A stretch of 64,000 bases of DNA from Couchioplanes azureus (GTDB taxonomy: Bacteria; Actinomycetota; Actinomycetes; Mycobacteriales; Micromonosporaceae), in assembly GCF_014648355.1 (NCBI RefSeq), contig NZ_BMQY01000002.1, positions 828,389 to 892,388 of the forward strand, read 5' to 3'. The notes beneath the pieces are model-generated. The model saw only the letters and a list, made by a program, of their open reading frames with translations, was not told the origin of the DNA and made no database searches. The position numbers were made by a program, and so were the translations under genes. The first letter of the stretch is position 1; each line of letters starts with the position of its first letter. Of this stretch, positions 41,041 to 49,398 are shown piece after piece.

Positions 41041-42024
41041 GTGCAGCTCGCCGAAACGCCCACCGTCGCCGCCGCGGCAGGGGATACTGTCCTCCCGCCG
41101 TTCAGCGTCGCCCAGATCTTCTCCCAGATCTCCCTGACCAGCCTGATCGCGCTCTTCCTGCTCGTCGCGGCCGCCGTCTACCTGTACGGCGTGCACCGCA
41201 TGCGGCAGCGAGGCGACCACTGGCCGCCGGGACGCACGGCCGCGTTCCTGGCCGGAGGGCTCGGCAGCATCGCGGCGGTCACGGTCACCGGGATCGAGGC
41301 GTACGACACAACCCTGATCAGCGTGCACATGGTGCAACACATGGTCCTGTCCATGGTGGGCCCGATCTTCCTGGCCCTCGGCGCGCCGGTCACGCTGGCG
41401 CTGCGGACGCTGCCGGTGCGCCACCGCAAGCTGCTGCTGGCCGTACTGCACAGCCGCGTGGTGCGGGTCGTGACGTTCCCGCTGGTCGCCTTCGGGATCT
41501 TCATCGCGAACCCGTTCGTGCTCTACTTCACCGGCCTGTACCGGGCCACGCTCGAGCACGCCTGGCTGCACGAGTTCATCCACGTGCACTTCATCGTGAC
41601 CGGGTGCCTGTTCTTCTGGCCGCTGCTGGGGTTGGACCCGCTGCCCAACCGGTGGCCGTACCCGGCCCGCGCCCTGCTCATGGTGCTGTCCGTGCCGTTC
41701 CACACGGTGCTGGGCCTGACGATCATGCAGAGCAAGACCCTGCTCGGCGGCGACTGGTATCCGAACCTGCAGCTGAGCTGGATGGACCCCTTCTCCGACC
41801 AGGTCACCGCCGGGGGCATCCTGTGGGCCGGCGGCGAGATCGTGAGCGTCACCATGCTCGGCATCCTGGTGCTGCAGTGGATCAGGCAGTCCGAGCGCGA
41901 GGCCAAGCGCATCGACCGCGCCCTGGACCGCGCCGAGGCCGAGGACCGGGCGGCCACGGCGCCGGCCGCGACCAAGATCACAAAAGAGCCGTCCACCGTA
42001 CGCCCGGAGCCCGACGCCGACTGA
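41041..42024 (+). CDS. Cytochrome c oxidase assembly protein (CtaG/Caa3 family)
   Basis: This is a 327-residue membrane protein with about seven helices. The family's histidine-rich loops are visible: HMVQHMVLSMVGP, HAWLHEFIHVHFIVTG and SVPFHTVLGLTIM, which may bind copper for delivery to the oxidase. A charged cytoplasmic tail (REAKRIDRALDRAEAEDRAA) ends the protein. It is divergent from ctaE, so the intergenic 109 nt holds both promoters. The start is set at GTG 41041 by the -10 element. Confidence 0.9.
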   Translation: MQLAETPTVAAAAGDTVLPPFSVAQIFSQISLTSLIALFLLVAAAVYLYGVHRMRQRGDHWPPGRTAAFLAGGLGSIAAVTVTGIEAYDTTLISVHMVQHMVLSMVGPIFLALGAPVTLALRTLPVRHRKLLLAVLHSRVVRVVTFPLVAFGIFIANPFVLYFTGLYRATLEHAWLHEFIHVHFIVTGCLFFWPLLGLDPLPNRWPYPARALLMVLSVPFHTVLGLTIMQSKTLLGGDWYPNLQLSWMDPFSDQVTAGGILWAGGEIVSVTMLGILVLQWIRQSEREAKRIDRALDRAEAEDRAATAPAATKITKEPSTVRPEPDAD

Positions 42025-42033
42025 CCGGTTCGG

Positions 42034-42039
42034 TACGAT
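42034..42039 (+). promoter_or_regulatory. -10 candidate for the receiver-like gene
   Basis: TACGAT lies 38 nt before ATG 42078, giving a short leader of about 30 nt. A weak GGGG purine run sits 8 nt before the ATG. Confidence 0.35.
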
Positions 42040-42077
42040 CAGCGGGCACCTACGAGCGTGGGGAACCGGGGCACACC

Positions 42078-42524
42078 ATGAGCGACGACAGCAAGCCCAA
42101 GCCGGACACGTACACGGTCCTGCTGTACAGCGACGACATCGAGGTCCGCGACCGGATCCGGCTGGCGATCGGCGTGCGCCCCGCTGCGGACCTCGCGGTC
42201 GAGTTCGTCGACGCCTCCACCTGGGAGGAGTGCCGGCGCCTGCTCGACGACTACGAGATCGACCTGATGGTCCTCGACGGCGAGGCGAGCCCGGCCGGCG
42301 GCCTCGGCATCGCCCGCCAGACCAAGGACGAGTACGCCGACCCCCCGCCCACCTGCGTCGTCATCGCCCGCGCGGCGGACCGCTGGCTGGCGGCCTACGC
42401 GCAGGTCGACCAGACCCTGGTCTACCCGCTCGACCCGGTCACCACCGGCCAGACGATCGCCGGCATGCTCCGGGCCCGCCGCAACGGCGCGGTGCCGCTC
42501 GGCACGCTCGGCACCCTGGGCTGA
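42078..42524 (+). CDS. Receiver-like (CheY-fold) protein without output domain
   Basis: This 148-residue protein has a response-regulator-like layout: the acidic pair in [14 protein letters not shown], a candidate phospho-acceptor Asp in [14 protein letters not shown], and [17 protein letters not shown] in place of the switch Thr/Ser strand. The conserved Lys is not obvious, so phosphorylation is uncertain. No DNA-binding domain is attached. The gene stands alone between the CtaG-like gene and trpD; no kinase is adjacent. A role as a degenerate receiver or adaptor is inferred. Confidence 0.7.
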   Translation: MSDDSKPKPDTYTVLLYSDDIEVRDRIRLAIGVRPAADLAVEFVDASTWEECRRLLDDYEIDLMVLDGEASPAGGLGIARQTKDEYADPPPTCVVIARAADRWLAAYAQVDQTLVYPLDPVTTGQTIAGMLRARRNGAVPLGTLGTLG

Positions 42525-42666
42525 CCCACCCGCCGCGCCCGGCCGGCGCCTCCGCCGCACACAGGCTGACGCACCGCCCGCACGGCGGTCGTCGCACCGG
42601 CAGCGCGCCGGGGCTTCGGCCGCCGGTCACTCCCCCGACCGCACCTCGCCCCTCCGGAGGCCCCTC

Positions 42667-43731
42667 ATGGGCGCACCCACCTGGCCAAACCTGCTGAGCG
42701 CCCTGCTGCGGGGCGAGGAACTGCCGGCCCAGGACACCGCCTGGGCCATGGGCGAGATCATGGCTGGCAACGCCTCACCGGTGCAGGTGGCCGGCTTCGC
42801 CGTGGCGCTGCGCGCCAAGGGCGAGACGCCGGTGGAGCTGGCCGGCCTCGTCGAGGCGATGCTGGCCAACGCGACGACCGTGGACCTGCCCGAGGAGGTC
42901 CGCGCCGGCGCGGTCGACGTGGTGGGCACCGGCGGCGACCGCGCCCACACCGTGAACATCTCCACCATGGCGGCGATCATCGTCGCCGCGGCGGGGGTCA
43001 CGGTGGTCAAGCACGGCAACCGGGCCGCCTCGTCGGCCTGCGGCACCGCCGACCTGCTCGAGCACTTCGGCATCCCGCTCGACCTCGGGCCGCGGGGCGT
43101 GCGGCACACGGTGTCCGAGGCGGGCATCGGCTTCTGCTTCGCGGCCCGCTACCACCCGGGCATGCGGCACGCCGCGGTCACCCGCCGCGAGCTGGGCCAC
43201 CCGACCTTCTTCAACGTCCTGGGCCCGCTGACCAACCCGGCCCGCCCGCGCAACGCGGCGGTGGGCTGTTTCGACCAGCGGATGGCCCCGGTGATGGCCG
43301 AGGTGTTCGCCCGCCGCGGCGACTCCGCGCTGGTCATGCGCGGCGAGGACGGCCTGGACGAGTTCACCACGGCCGCGCCCACCCGGGTCTGGCTGGTCAA
43401 GGACGGCACGGTGACGGAGTCCGTGGTGGACGCCGTGGACCTGGGCCTCCCGCGCAGCAACCCGGGCGACCTGCGCGGCGGCGACGCGGCCTTCAACGCG
43501 GACGCGGCGCTGCGCACCTTCGCCGGCGAGCAGGGACCGATCCGGGACGCGGTGCTGGTCAACGCGGCCGCGGCGTTCGCCGCCCAGGCGGGCTTCCCCG
43601 GCACCTTCGCGGACACGATGCGCGAGGGGATCGCCCGCGCGGCACACACGGTCGACTCCGGCGCCGCCACCGCACTTCTGCACCGCTGGGTGGCGGCGGC
43701 CCAGGCCGCCAAGGCCGCCGAGCAGGCCTGA
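42667..43731 (+). CDS. trpD: Anthranilate phosphoribosyltransferase
   Basis: This is a 354-residue enzyme of tryptophan synthesis that transfers phosphoribose from PRPP to anthranilate. The PRPP loop [16 protein letters not shown] is present (family GTGGD), followed by the [18 protein letters not shown] block and the [11 protein letters not shown] segment that contacts Mg-PRPP. Length is normal. GGAGG lies 7 nt before the ATG. The other trp genes are not in the window, so it is a detached trp gene, as it is in mycobacteria (Rv2192c beside ctaE). Confidence 0.97.
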   Translation: MGAPTWPNLLSALLRGEELPAQDTAWAMGEIMAGNASPVQVAGFAVALRAKGETPVELAGLVEAMLANATTVDLPEEVRAGAVDVVGTGGDRAHTVNISTMAAIIVAAAGVTVVKHGNRAASSACGTADLLEHFGIPLDLGPRGVRHTVSEAGIGFCFAARYHPGMRHAAVTRRELGHPTFFNVLGPLTNPARPRNAAVGCFDQRMAPVMAEVFARRGDSALVMRGEDGLDEFTTAAPTRVWLVKDGTVTESVVDAVDLGLPRSNPGDLRGGDAAFNADAALRTFAGEQGPIRDAVLVNAAAAFAAQAGFPGTFADTMREGIARAAHTVDSGAATALLHRWVAAAQAAKAAEQA

Positions 43732-43927
43732 CAACGCCGTCGGTCAGGCCTCGAGCGGGCCCGGCGCCGCCGCCGCGAGGGCCCCACCAGCCGACGTCGG
43801 TCGACGATGACGGGCAGCGGGTGGCCTGGCGCGGCGCCGAGGCATGTCCGCAGATGAAACGTGGATGTGAAAAGGCCCGCATTTGTCACAACACGCCGGG
43901 GCTCGTCCACCGCTGCCCGGCCAACCC

Positions 43928-43957
43928 GTGACAACGTTCGAATGACATTCGGGTAAT
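43928..43957 (+). promoter_or_regulatory. Promoter with an operator-like palindrome in its spacer
   Basis: GTGACA (43928-43933), 18 nt, and GGTAAT (43952-43957) form a plausible promoter. The spacer holds the palindrome CGAATG-A-CATTCG (43939-43951), where a repressor would block polymerase. The zinc-ribbon gene starts 28 nt downstream. Confidence 0.45.
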
Positions 43958-43985
43958 CCCACCTTCCGACGAAGAGGAGCCACCC

Positions 43986-44192
43986 GTGAACGAACGAGAG
44001 CTACGCTGCATCGTCTGCGACGCGGAGATGACGTTCGAGGTGCCGCCCTGCGTGGACGGCCACGAGGACGACTGCCCGGAGCTGGTCTGCACCCGCTGCG
44101 ACACCGCCGAGATCCTGGCCCCGCTCGAGGTCCGCGTGTGGTTGCGGCCCGGCGGCGACCGGATCGCCCCGCTCCAGCGCCGCGCCGCCTGA
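43986..44192 (+). CDS. Small zinc-ribbon-like protein
   Basis: This 68-residue protein has two CxxC pairs (CIVC at residues 8-11 and CTRC at 35-38), with further Cys and His between (PPCVDGHEDDCPE). The spacing fits a zinc ribbon. It has no other domain and no recognised function; homologues are common in actinomycetes. GAGGAG precedes the GTG start by 7 nt, and a clear terminator hairpin follows, so it is a single-gene transcript. Confidence 0.8.
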   Translation: MNERELRCIVCDAEMTFEVPPCVDGHEDDCPELVCTRCDTAEILAPLEVRVWLRPGGDRIAPLQRRAA

Positions 44193-44213
44193 CTCCCTCT
44201 GCCGCTGAAAGAA

Positions 44214-44247
44214 CTTCAGGCCCGCGCCATCCGGTGCGGGCCTGAAG
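44214..44247 (+). terminator. Hairpin terminator after the zinc-ribbon gene
   Basis: A 12-bp perfect stem (44214-44225 with 44236-44247) closes a 10-nt loop, 21 nt past the stop codon. Confidence 0.7.
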
Positions 44248-44271
44248 CATGTCTCCCGGACCCGAACTCGA

Positions 44272-44484
44272 TCAGCGGTCGAACTCCCCGGCCTTCGCGC
44301 CCGCGACCATGGCCTCCCACGCGCCGAGCGGTGGAGCATGTCGACTCACCGAGATGGACTTCGTGCGGCCGCCGTCGTGTGGGACGCCCTCGAAGAGGCG
44401 GTGCACGACCTTCCTCCCACGCCGGCCACCGAGCTGTTCCAGCGATTCCTGAGCTGGATCCTCGGACGCGACGAAGGCCCGCAC
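44272..44484 (-). pseudogene. Probable remnant of a DUF397-family gene
   Basis: The last 20 or so residues (AWEAMVAGAKAGEFDR) match the typical end of DUF397 proteins, which are short actinobacterial partners of XRE regulators. The preceding 50 residues do not look like a DUF397 N-terminus (no WRKSS-type start), and there is no good ribosome binding site before GTG 44484. No XRE gene is adjacent. I read it as the 3' end of a decayed or truncated gene, with the upstream part replaced by other sequence. Confidence 0.35.
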
Positions 44485-44493
44485 CTCGCGTGA
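44338..44493 (+). CDS. Possible 51-residue small protein antisense to the DUF397 remnant
   Basis: An ATG frame gives 51 residues with an amphipathic, mostly helical look (AAAVVWDALEEAVHDL, then ELFQRFLSWILGRDEG) and about 78% GC at third positions. It lacks a well placed ribosome binding site; GGAG is only 3 nt from the ATG. It overlaps most of the minus-strand remnant, so at most one of the two is likely real. Confidence 0.3.
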   Translation: MSTHRDGLRAAAVVWDALEEAVHDLPPTPATELFQRFLSWILGRDEGPHLA

Positions 44494-44523
44494 GGTACGG
44501 GCCTGTCGGCGAAGCGATACGAG

Positions 44524-44946
44524 TCAGTGCTCGGCGGGGTGCCGGGTGCCGGAGTAGTACTCGAAGAGCAGGCCGCACGCGGCGAAGATCACCATGACCA
44601 GGCCCAGCAGGAGCAGCCACCACATCCAGAACACCAGGCCCATGGCGGCGACCGACGCGGCCAGCGCGAGGCCGAACGGCCAGTAGCTGCCCGGGCTGAA
44701 GAAGCCGATCTCACCGGCGCCCTCGGCGATCTCGCCGTCCTCACGGTCCTCCGGGCGCAGGTCGATGCGCCGCGCGACGAACCAGAAGAAGCCGCCGCAC
44801 ATCGCGCAGAGCAGGCCCGAGAGGATCAGCGCCACGGTGCCGACCCATTCGGTCTGGCCGACGCCGTTGGTGTAGAGGCCGTACACGGCCGCGGCGCCGA
44901 AGAGGAAGACGGAGACGCCCGCGAAGATCTTGTATTCGGTCTTCAA
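44524..44946 (-). CDS. ctaF: Cytochrome c oxidase subunit IV, actinobacterial type
   Basis: This is a 140-residue four-helix subunit found only in actinobacterial aa3 oxidases. Two helices (IFAGVSVFLFGAAAVYGLY and VALILSGLLCAMCGGFFW) precede a polar loop with the family motif FFSPGSYWPFGLALA. Two more helices and a short His-containing tail end the protein. The TTG start follows GGGGA by 6 nt and lies 9 nt after the ctaC stop, so ctaC and ctaF are one operon. Confidence 0.95.
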   Translation of the reverse strand: MKTEYKIFAGVSVFLFGAAAVYGLYTNGVGQTEWVGTVALILSGLLCAMCGGFFWFVARRIDLRPEDREDGEIAEGAGEIGFFSPGSYWPFGLALAASVAAMGLVFWMWWLLLLGLVMVIFAACGLLFEYYSGTRHPAEH

Positions 44947-44955
44947 CTCGTTCCC

Positions 44956-45882
44956 CTACTTCCCTGCGGCCATGGGCTGGTTCCACGACTGACCCTGGCG
45001 ACGGGTGTCGAACGGCTTCGTCGTGGTGGCGAAGCGCTCGTCCCCGGTGAAGCCGATGGCTCCCATCGCGTCCTGGGTGCTCGCACCCTTCTTCTTCGCC
45101 TCGAGGAACTGGTTGAAGCGCTCGGGCGAGACGACGACCAGCTCGAACTGCATGAAGGCGTGGTACGTGCCGCAGAGCTCGGCGCACCGGCCGACGTAGC
45201 GGCCCTCCCGGTCGAGGGTGACCTCGAAGACGTTGCGCACGTTGCCCGGGAAGACGTCGCGCTTGAACAGCATCTCCGGCACCCAGAACGAGTGGATGAC
45301 GTCGCGGCTCGTCTCCTCGAACCGGATCTTCTTCCCGGTCGGCAGCACCAGCAGCGGGATCACGTCGGAGGAGCCGAGGTTCGACGCCACGGTGTTGGCG
45401 TCCTCGCCGGGCGCGTCGCGGTAGTTGAACTGCCAGTTCCACTTGAACGCGACGACCTCGACGGTGTGGTCGGGCTTGGCCGACAGCTTGTCCACATCGG
45501 TCTGCACGATCGCCGTGTAGTAGAAGAGCACCGCGACGATCAGCACCGGGGTGACCGTGTAGAGCACCTCCATCGGCATGTTGAACCGCGTCTGCACCGG
45601 CAGGGTGTCGCCCCGCTTGCGGTACCGGATCACGCACCAGAAGATCAGGCCCCACACGAAGAAGCCGACGACCAGCGCGGCGATCGTCGAGGCGATCCAC
45701 AGGTCGTACATCTTGTGGGCCTGCTCGGTGATGCCGTGCCGCGGCCAGCCGAAGCCGCCGAGCCGGTCACCGATGTCATTCGCGGAACAGCCGGACAGCA
45801 GGGCCAGCAACACGGCACCACTGACACCGAGCCCGGCGAGCCGTACGACGCGCGGCCGTGCGACCGAACTCCTTGAGACCAC
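44956..45882 (-). CDS. ctaC: Cytochrome c oxidase subunit II
   Basis: This is a 308-residue lipoprotein subunit. Its signal peptide ends in the lipobox LLSGC (AGLGVSGAVLLALLSGC), two membrane helices follow, then a cupredoxin domain with the CuA site: the first His in VIHSFWVPEM and the CAELCGTYHAFM block with two Cys, His and Met. It accepts electrons from the bc1 complex. The start GTG 45882 is chosen because GGGAGG lies 9 nt upstream; the longer frame to 45939 adds an unlikely N-terminus before the signal sequence. Confidence 0.96.
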   Translation of the reverse strand: MVSRSSVARPRVVRLAGLGVSGAVLLALLSGCSANDIGDRLGGFGWPRHGITEQAHKMYDLWIASTIAALVVGFFVWGLIFWCVIRYRKRGDTLPVQTRFNMPMEVLYTVTPVLIVAVLFYYTAIVQTDVDKLSAKPDHTVEVVAFKWNWQFNYRDAPGEDANTVASNLGSSDVIPLLVLPTGKKIRFEETSRDVIHSFWVPEMLFKRDVFPGNVRNVFEVTLDREGRYVGRCAELCGTYHAFMQFELVVVSPERFNQFLEAKKKGASTQDAMGAIGFTGDERFATTTKPFDTRRQGQSWNQPMAAGK

Positions 45883-46041
45883 CTGCTCCTGCCTCCCTAG
45901 AGCACCGCCCGGTGCGACGAATCCGGACACCGGCGGCAAGGTGTCACCGACGGTCGCACACTACTCGACCAGGCCCCGCCGCCTGGCTACCGGGGGTCGG
46001 ATCTTCGACCGGGCGGGCAATACCCCTGATCCTGTGGACGA

Positions 46042-46047
46042 TACCGT
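46042..46047 (+). promoter_or_regulatory. -10 element for the leaderless cysteine desulfurase gene
   Basis: TACCGT ends 7 nt before GTG 46055. No ribosome binding site is present. Confidence 0.5.
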
Positions 46048-46054
46048 TCCCAGA

Positions 46055-47203
46055 GTGGAATACACGGCGGAACAAGCCGGTGGCCCCGCGTACCTGGACG
46101 CGGCCAGCGCGGCCCCGATGCATCCCGTGGCCCGGCAGGCCCTGCTCGCCTCCCTGGAGGACGGCTGGGCGGACCCGGACCGGCTCTACGCCGCGGGCCG
46201 CCGGGCGCAACAGCTGAGGGACGCGGCGACGGCCACCGCGGCCGAGTGTCTGGGCGTACGCCCGGACGAGCTGACCTTCCTGTCCTCGGGCACCGCCGCG
46301 GTGCACGCCGCCGTCCTCGGTGGCCTCGCCGGACGCGCCCGAGCTGGGCAGACGCTGGTTCACTCGGCCATCGAGCATTCCTCGGTGCTGCACGCGGCGG
46401 CCCGGCACGGCACGTCGGCCGAGGTCGGGGTGGCCCGCTCCGGGCGCCTCGACCTGGCCGCCTGGCACGACGCCGTGGGCCGTCCCGGCGTGGCCCTGGC
46501 GAGCCTGATCAGCGCCAGCCACGAGGCCGGCACGCTGCAGCCCGTCGCGGCGGCGGCGGAGGCCTGCGCGGAGGCCGGGGTGCCGCTGCACGTGGACGCC
46601 GCCCAGTCGATCGGGCGCGTGCCGGTGCCGCCGGGCTGGTCCCTGCTCACCGCGAGCGCCCGCAAGTGGGGCGGGCCTGGCGGGGTGGGCGTGCTCGTGG
46701 TCCGCAAGGGCACCCGCTGGCTGTCGCCGTACCCCGGTGACGATCTTCACAGACCGCACCCGCCCGGCGCGCTGGACCTTCCCGCGGTGGTCGCGGCCGC
46801 GGCGAGCCTGCGGGCCGTGCTCGGCGAGGCACAGACCGAAGCGGTACGCCTCGGCGCCCTGGTCGACCGCATCCGCGCGACGGTCGCGGCGACCGTGCCG
46901 GACGTCGAGATCGTGGGCGACCCGGTGGAGCGGCTGCCCCACCTCGTCACCTTCTCCTGCCTGTACGTCGACGGCGAGACCCTGCTGCACGCGCTGGACC
47001 GGCGCGGCTTCGCGGTCTCGTCGGGCTCGTCGTGCACCGCGTCCACGCTGCGGCCCAGCCACGTGCTGGAGGCGATGGGGGTGCTCAGCCACGGCAACGT
47101 GCGCGTGTCGCTGCACCGCGGCACGACCGAGGCGGACGTGGACCGGTTCCTGGCCGTGCTGCCCGGCGTGGTGGCCGAGATCCGGCAGGAGGCGGGGATG
47201 TGA
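46055..47203 (+). CDS. Cysteine desulfurase-like class V aminotransferase
   Basis: This is a 382-residue PLP enzyme of the NifS/IscS group. The PLP Lys lies in TASARKWGGPGG, the phosphate-binding region in FLSSGTAAVHAAV, and the active-site loop in SSGSSCTASTLRPSHVL with the persulfide Cys. It removes sulfur from cysteine. It is coupled to a TusA-like gene (GTGA overlap, 47200-47203), so the pair probably relays sulfur for tRNA thiolation or a cofactor. The frame is open far upstream, but GTG 46055 fits both the fold (VEYTAEQAGGPAYLDAAS) and the promoter. Confidence 0.9.
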   Translation: MEYTAEQAGGPAYLDAASAAPMHPVARQALLASLEDGWADPDRLYAAGRRAQQLRDAATATAAECLGVRPDELTFLSSGTAAVHAAVLGGLAGRARAGQTLVHSAIEHSSVLHAAARHGTSAEVGVARSGRLDLAAWHDAVGRPGVALASLISASHEAGTLQPVAAAAEACAEAGVPLHVDAAQSIGRVPVPPGWSLLTASARKWGGPGGVGVLVVRKGTRWLSPYPGDDLHRPHPPGALDLPAVVAAAASLRAVLGEAQTEAVRLGALVDRIRATVAATVPDVEIVGDPVERLPHLVTFSCLYVDGETLLHALDRRGFAVSSGSSCTASTLRPSHVLEAMGVLSHGNVRVSLHRGTTEADVDRFLAVLPGVVAEIRQEAGM

Positions 47204-47412
47204 TCGAGGTGGACTCCCGCGGCCGGCGCTGCCCGCTGCCGATCATCGACCTGGCGAAGCGGATGCCGTCGGTGCCGGTCGGCGACGTGGTCCGGGTCCT
47301 CGCCGACGACCCGGCCGCGGCCAACGACATCCCGGCGTGGTGCCGGATGAAGGGTCAGCAATACCTGGGCAGCCCCGCGCCGGACGCCTACGACGTCCGG
47401 CGGGTCAGCTGA
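47200..47412 (+). CDS. TusA-family sulfur carrier
   Basis: This is a 70-residue sulfur-relay protein. The diagnostic CPLP motif (RCPLPIIDLAKRM, Cys12) accepts persulfide sulfur, and the later DDPAAANDIPAWC segment matches the family's second block, including an extra Cys. It overlaps the desulfurase stop by 4 nt with AGGAGG suitably placed upstream, so translation is coupled and the desulfurase is its probable sulfur donor. Its last 8 nt overlap the convergent kinase gene. Confidence 0.88.
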   Translation: MIEVDSRGRRCPLPIIDLAKRMPSVPVGDVVRVLADDPAAANDIPAWCRMKGQQYLGSPAPDAYDVRRVS

Positions 47413-47905
47413 GGTAGTCGGCGACCGCCCCGACCGCGTCCACGGCCAGGGACGTGTCGACCACCAGGCGGGGGCCGAGGTACGGCTCGTACTCGCTCTG
47501 CCGTTCGAGGACCCGCACCCAGTCGGGGACGCCGTCGTGGGTGCGCTGGGCGTAGCGGGCCTCGACCCGGCGCCGGTGCTCGGCGTCGTCGCCGCACACC
47601 ACCTCGACGACGCGCAGCGGCACGCCACGGCGCTCGGCCAGCTCGGTCCAGAGCTGCCGGGCCGCCTTCACCGGGCTCACCGCGTCGATGATCACACTGT
47701 GGCCCATGGTGAGCTGCGTCTCGGCGAGCGCCGCCACCACCCCGTACGCGGCATGGCCGGGGCGGGGCTCGGTGACGTCGTAGGCCTGCAGGGTCTCGTC
47801 GACGGTGTCGACGGCGAGCACGGCGGCCGGCAGCACCGCGCCGACCTGCTGGGCGAGCGTGCTCTTTCCCACGCCCGGCAGGCCGGCGAAGACGGCGAGG
47901 ACCAT
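47405..47905 (-). CDS. P-loop kinase-like ATPase
   Basis: This 166-residue protein has a Walker A loop GLPGVGKSTLAQQV, an Asp/Glu-rich strand DTVDETL, and a lid-like stretch RRRVEARYAQRTHDG. It resembles the small AAA-type kinases related to zeta toxins, gluconate kinase and adenylylsulfate kinase. The substrate is unknown. It starts 5 nt after the stop of the adenosine kinase gene, so both share a transcript. A 2-helix C-terminus with Asp-rich DTSLAVDAVGAVADYLS closes the fold. Confidence 0.8.
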   Translation of the reverse strand: MVLAVFAGLPGVGKSTLAQQVGAVLPAAVLAVDTVDETLQAYDVTEPRPGHAAYGVVAALAETQLTMGHSVIIDAVSPVKAARQLWTELAERRGVPLRVVEVVCGDDAEHRRRVEARYAQRTHDGVPDWVRVLERQSEYEPYLGPRLVVDTSLAVDAVGAVADYLS

Positions 47906-47910
47906 GGCCT

Positions 47911-48888
47911 TTACGCGGGGAGGTGCGGGTGGATCTCGGCGGCCGCCGCGTCACCGTACGAGTCGGCGAAGCGCTTGAGGAAGTCGTCGCTGCGGACGTC
48001 GTACTCCTGCGGGCCGACGGTCTCCAGGACCAGGGCGGCGACCAGCGAGCCCACCTGCGCGGCCCGTTCGAGGCCGAGGCCCCAGCTGATCGCGGCGAAG
48101 AAGCCCGCCCGGAAGCCGTCGCCGACGCCGGTCGGGTCGTCGGGCACCACGTCGCGGGCGACCGGCACGTGGATGGTCTCGATGCCGCGCCCGCTGATCT
48201 CCACGCCGTCCTTGCCCAGCGTGGTGACCCGGATCTTGACGTGCTCGAGGACCTGGTCGGCGCTCAGCCCGGCCTTGGTCTCCAGCAGCGAGCGCTCGTA
48301 CTCGTTGGTCATGAGGTATTCCGCGCCGGAGATCAGCGTCATCACGTCGCTGCCGTCCATGCGGGCGAGCTGCTGCGACGGGTCGGCGGCGAACGCGTAG
48401 CCGCGGGCCCGGCACTCCTGGGAGTGACGGATCATGGCGGCCGGGTCGTTGGCGCCGACCAGGACCAGGTCGAGACCGCCGGCGCGGGTGGCGACCGGCT
48501 CCAGCTCGATGTTGCGGGCCTCGGACATCGCCCCGGCGTAGAACGAGGCGATCTGGTTGAGGTCGTCGTCGGTGGTGCACACGAAGCGGGCCGTGTGCGC
48601 GACCTCGCTGACGTACACCGAGTCGCAGTCCACCCCGTGGCGTTCGAGCCAGGAGCGGTAGTCGGCGAAGTCGGCGCCCACCGCACCGACCAGCACCGGC
48701 CGCAGGCCGAGCTTGCCCATGCCGTACGCGATGTTCGACGCCACGCCGCCCCGGCGGACCACGAGGTCGTCGACGAGGAACGAGAGCGAGACCTTGTGGA
48801 GCTGGTCGGCGATGAGCTGCTCGGCAAACTTGCCGGGGAAGTGCATCAGGTGGTCGGTGGCGATCGAGCCGGTGACGGCGATCTTCAT
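47911..48888 (-). CDS. adoK: Adenosine kinase, PfkB family
   Basis: This is a 325-residue sugar-kinase-fold enzyme that closely follows mycobacterial AdoK (Rv2202c), which phosphorylates adenosine to AMP. Conserved stretches include AVTGSIATDHLMHFPGKF, KVSLSFLVDDLVVRRGGVA, TARFVCTTDDDLNQIASFY and the catalytic DPTGVGDGFRAGFF with the base Asp. The frame continues to 48963, but ATG 48888 starts exactly at the conserved MKIAVTG and has GAGG upstream. A downstream kinase-like gene shares the operon. Confidence 0.93.
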   Translation of the reverse strand: MKIAVTGSIATDHLMHFPGKFAEQLIADQLHKVSLSFLVDDLVVRRGGVASNIAYGMGKLGLRPVLVGAVGADFADYRSWLERHGVDCDSVYVSEVAHTARFVCTTDDDLNQIASFYAGAMSEARNIELEPVATRAGGLDLVLVGANDPAAMIRHSQECRARGYAFAADPSQQLARMDGSDVMTLISGAEYLMTNEYERSLLETKAGLSADQVLEHVKIRVTTLGKDGVEISGRGIETIHVPVARDVVPDDPTGVGDGFRAGFFAAISWGLGLERAAQVGSLVAALVLETVGPQEYDVRSDDFLKRFADSYGDAAAAEIHPHLPA

Positions 48889-48966
48889 GTCGGCCCTCGG
48901 GGGTCGGGTGCGATTACCCCCGGAGCCTACCGGCCGTTCGCACCCCGGACATCTTCGCGTCACGGG

Positions 48967-49004
48967 CGAGGGCCGCCCGCCCCCGCAGGGGTGGACGGCC
49001 CTCG
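48967..49004 (-). terminator. Hairpin after the HesB-type gene
   Basis: A 9-bp outer stem (48967-48975 with 48996-49004) surrounds an inner C/G-rich pairing. It lies 20 nt past the HesB-type stop on the minus strand. Confidence 0.5.
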
Positions 49005-49023
49005 AAGTCCCCGCGGGCGCGGC

Positions 49024-49398
49024 TCAGTGGAAGGAGTCGCCGCAGGCGCAGGAATTCTGCGCGTTCGGGTTGTCGATGGTGAAGCCCTGGGCGTCGATGC
49101 GGTCGGCGAAGTCGATCGTGGCACCGGCGAGGTACGGCGAGCTCATCCGGTCGACGACCACCTCGACACCGTCGAAATCGGTGACCACGTCGCCGTCGAG
49201 CGAGCGCTCGTCGAAGAAGAGCTGATAGCGCAGGCCGGAGCAGCCGCCGGGCTGCACCGCGATGCGCAGGCGCAGGTCGTCGCGGCCCTCCTGCTCGATC
49301 AGGGCCTTGACCTTGGTCGCCGCGACATCGGTCAAAATGACGCCGGTCGGCGCGGCCGTGGTGGCCTCGGTCGACTCGGTGTGCGATTCAGTGGTCAC
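49024..49398 (-). CDS. HesB/IscA-type iron-sulfur cluster insertion protein
   Basis: This is a 124-residue A-type carrier. A Thr/Glu-rich tail of about 20 residues precedes the fold (VILTDVAATKVKALIEQEG). The cluster ligands are Cys in QPGGCSGLRYQLFF and the pair in NSCACGDSF. It delivers Fe-S clusters to enzymes such as NadA, encoded 1.5 kb away, and to the Rieske protein. GTG 49398 has AGGGAGAA 7 nt upstream, better than the longer frame to 49470. It is a single gene bounded by a hairpin. Confidence 0.92.
   Translation of the reverse strand: MTTESHTESTEATTAAPTGVILTDVAATKVKALIEQEGRDDLRLRIAVQPGGCSGLRYQLFFDERSLDGDVVTDFDGVEVVVDRMSSPYLAGATIDFADRIDAQGFTIDNPNAQNSCACGDSFH

Noticed and set aside
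40185-42524. A 779-residue plus-strand frame across qcrC, ctaE and the CtaG-like gene
   Set aside because: Most of it is antisense or out-of-frame shadow; only the last 148 residues (from ATG 42078) look like a protein.
46042-47203. A resistance or mobile-element interpretation of the sulfur genes
   Set aside because: No transposase, integrase or GC shift is present; the desulfurase and TusA motifs are clear housekeeping features.
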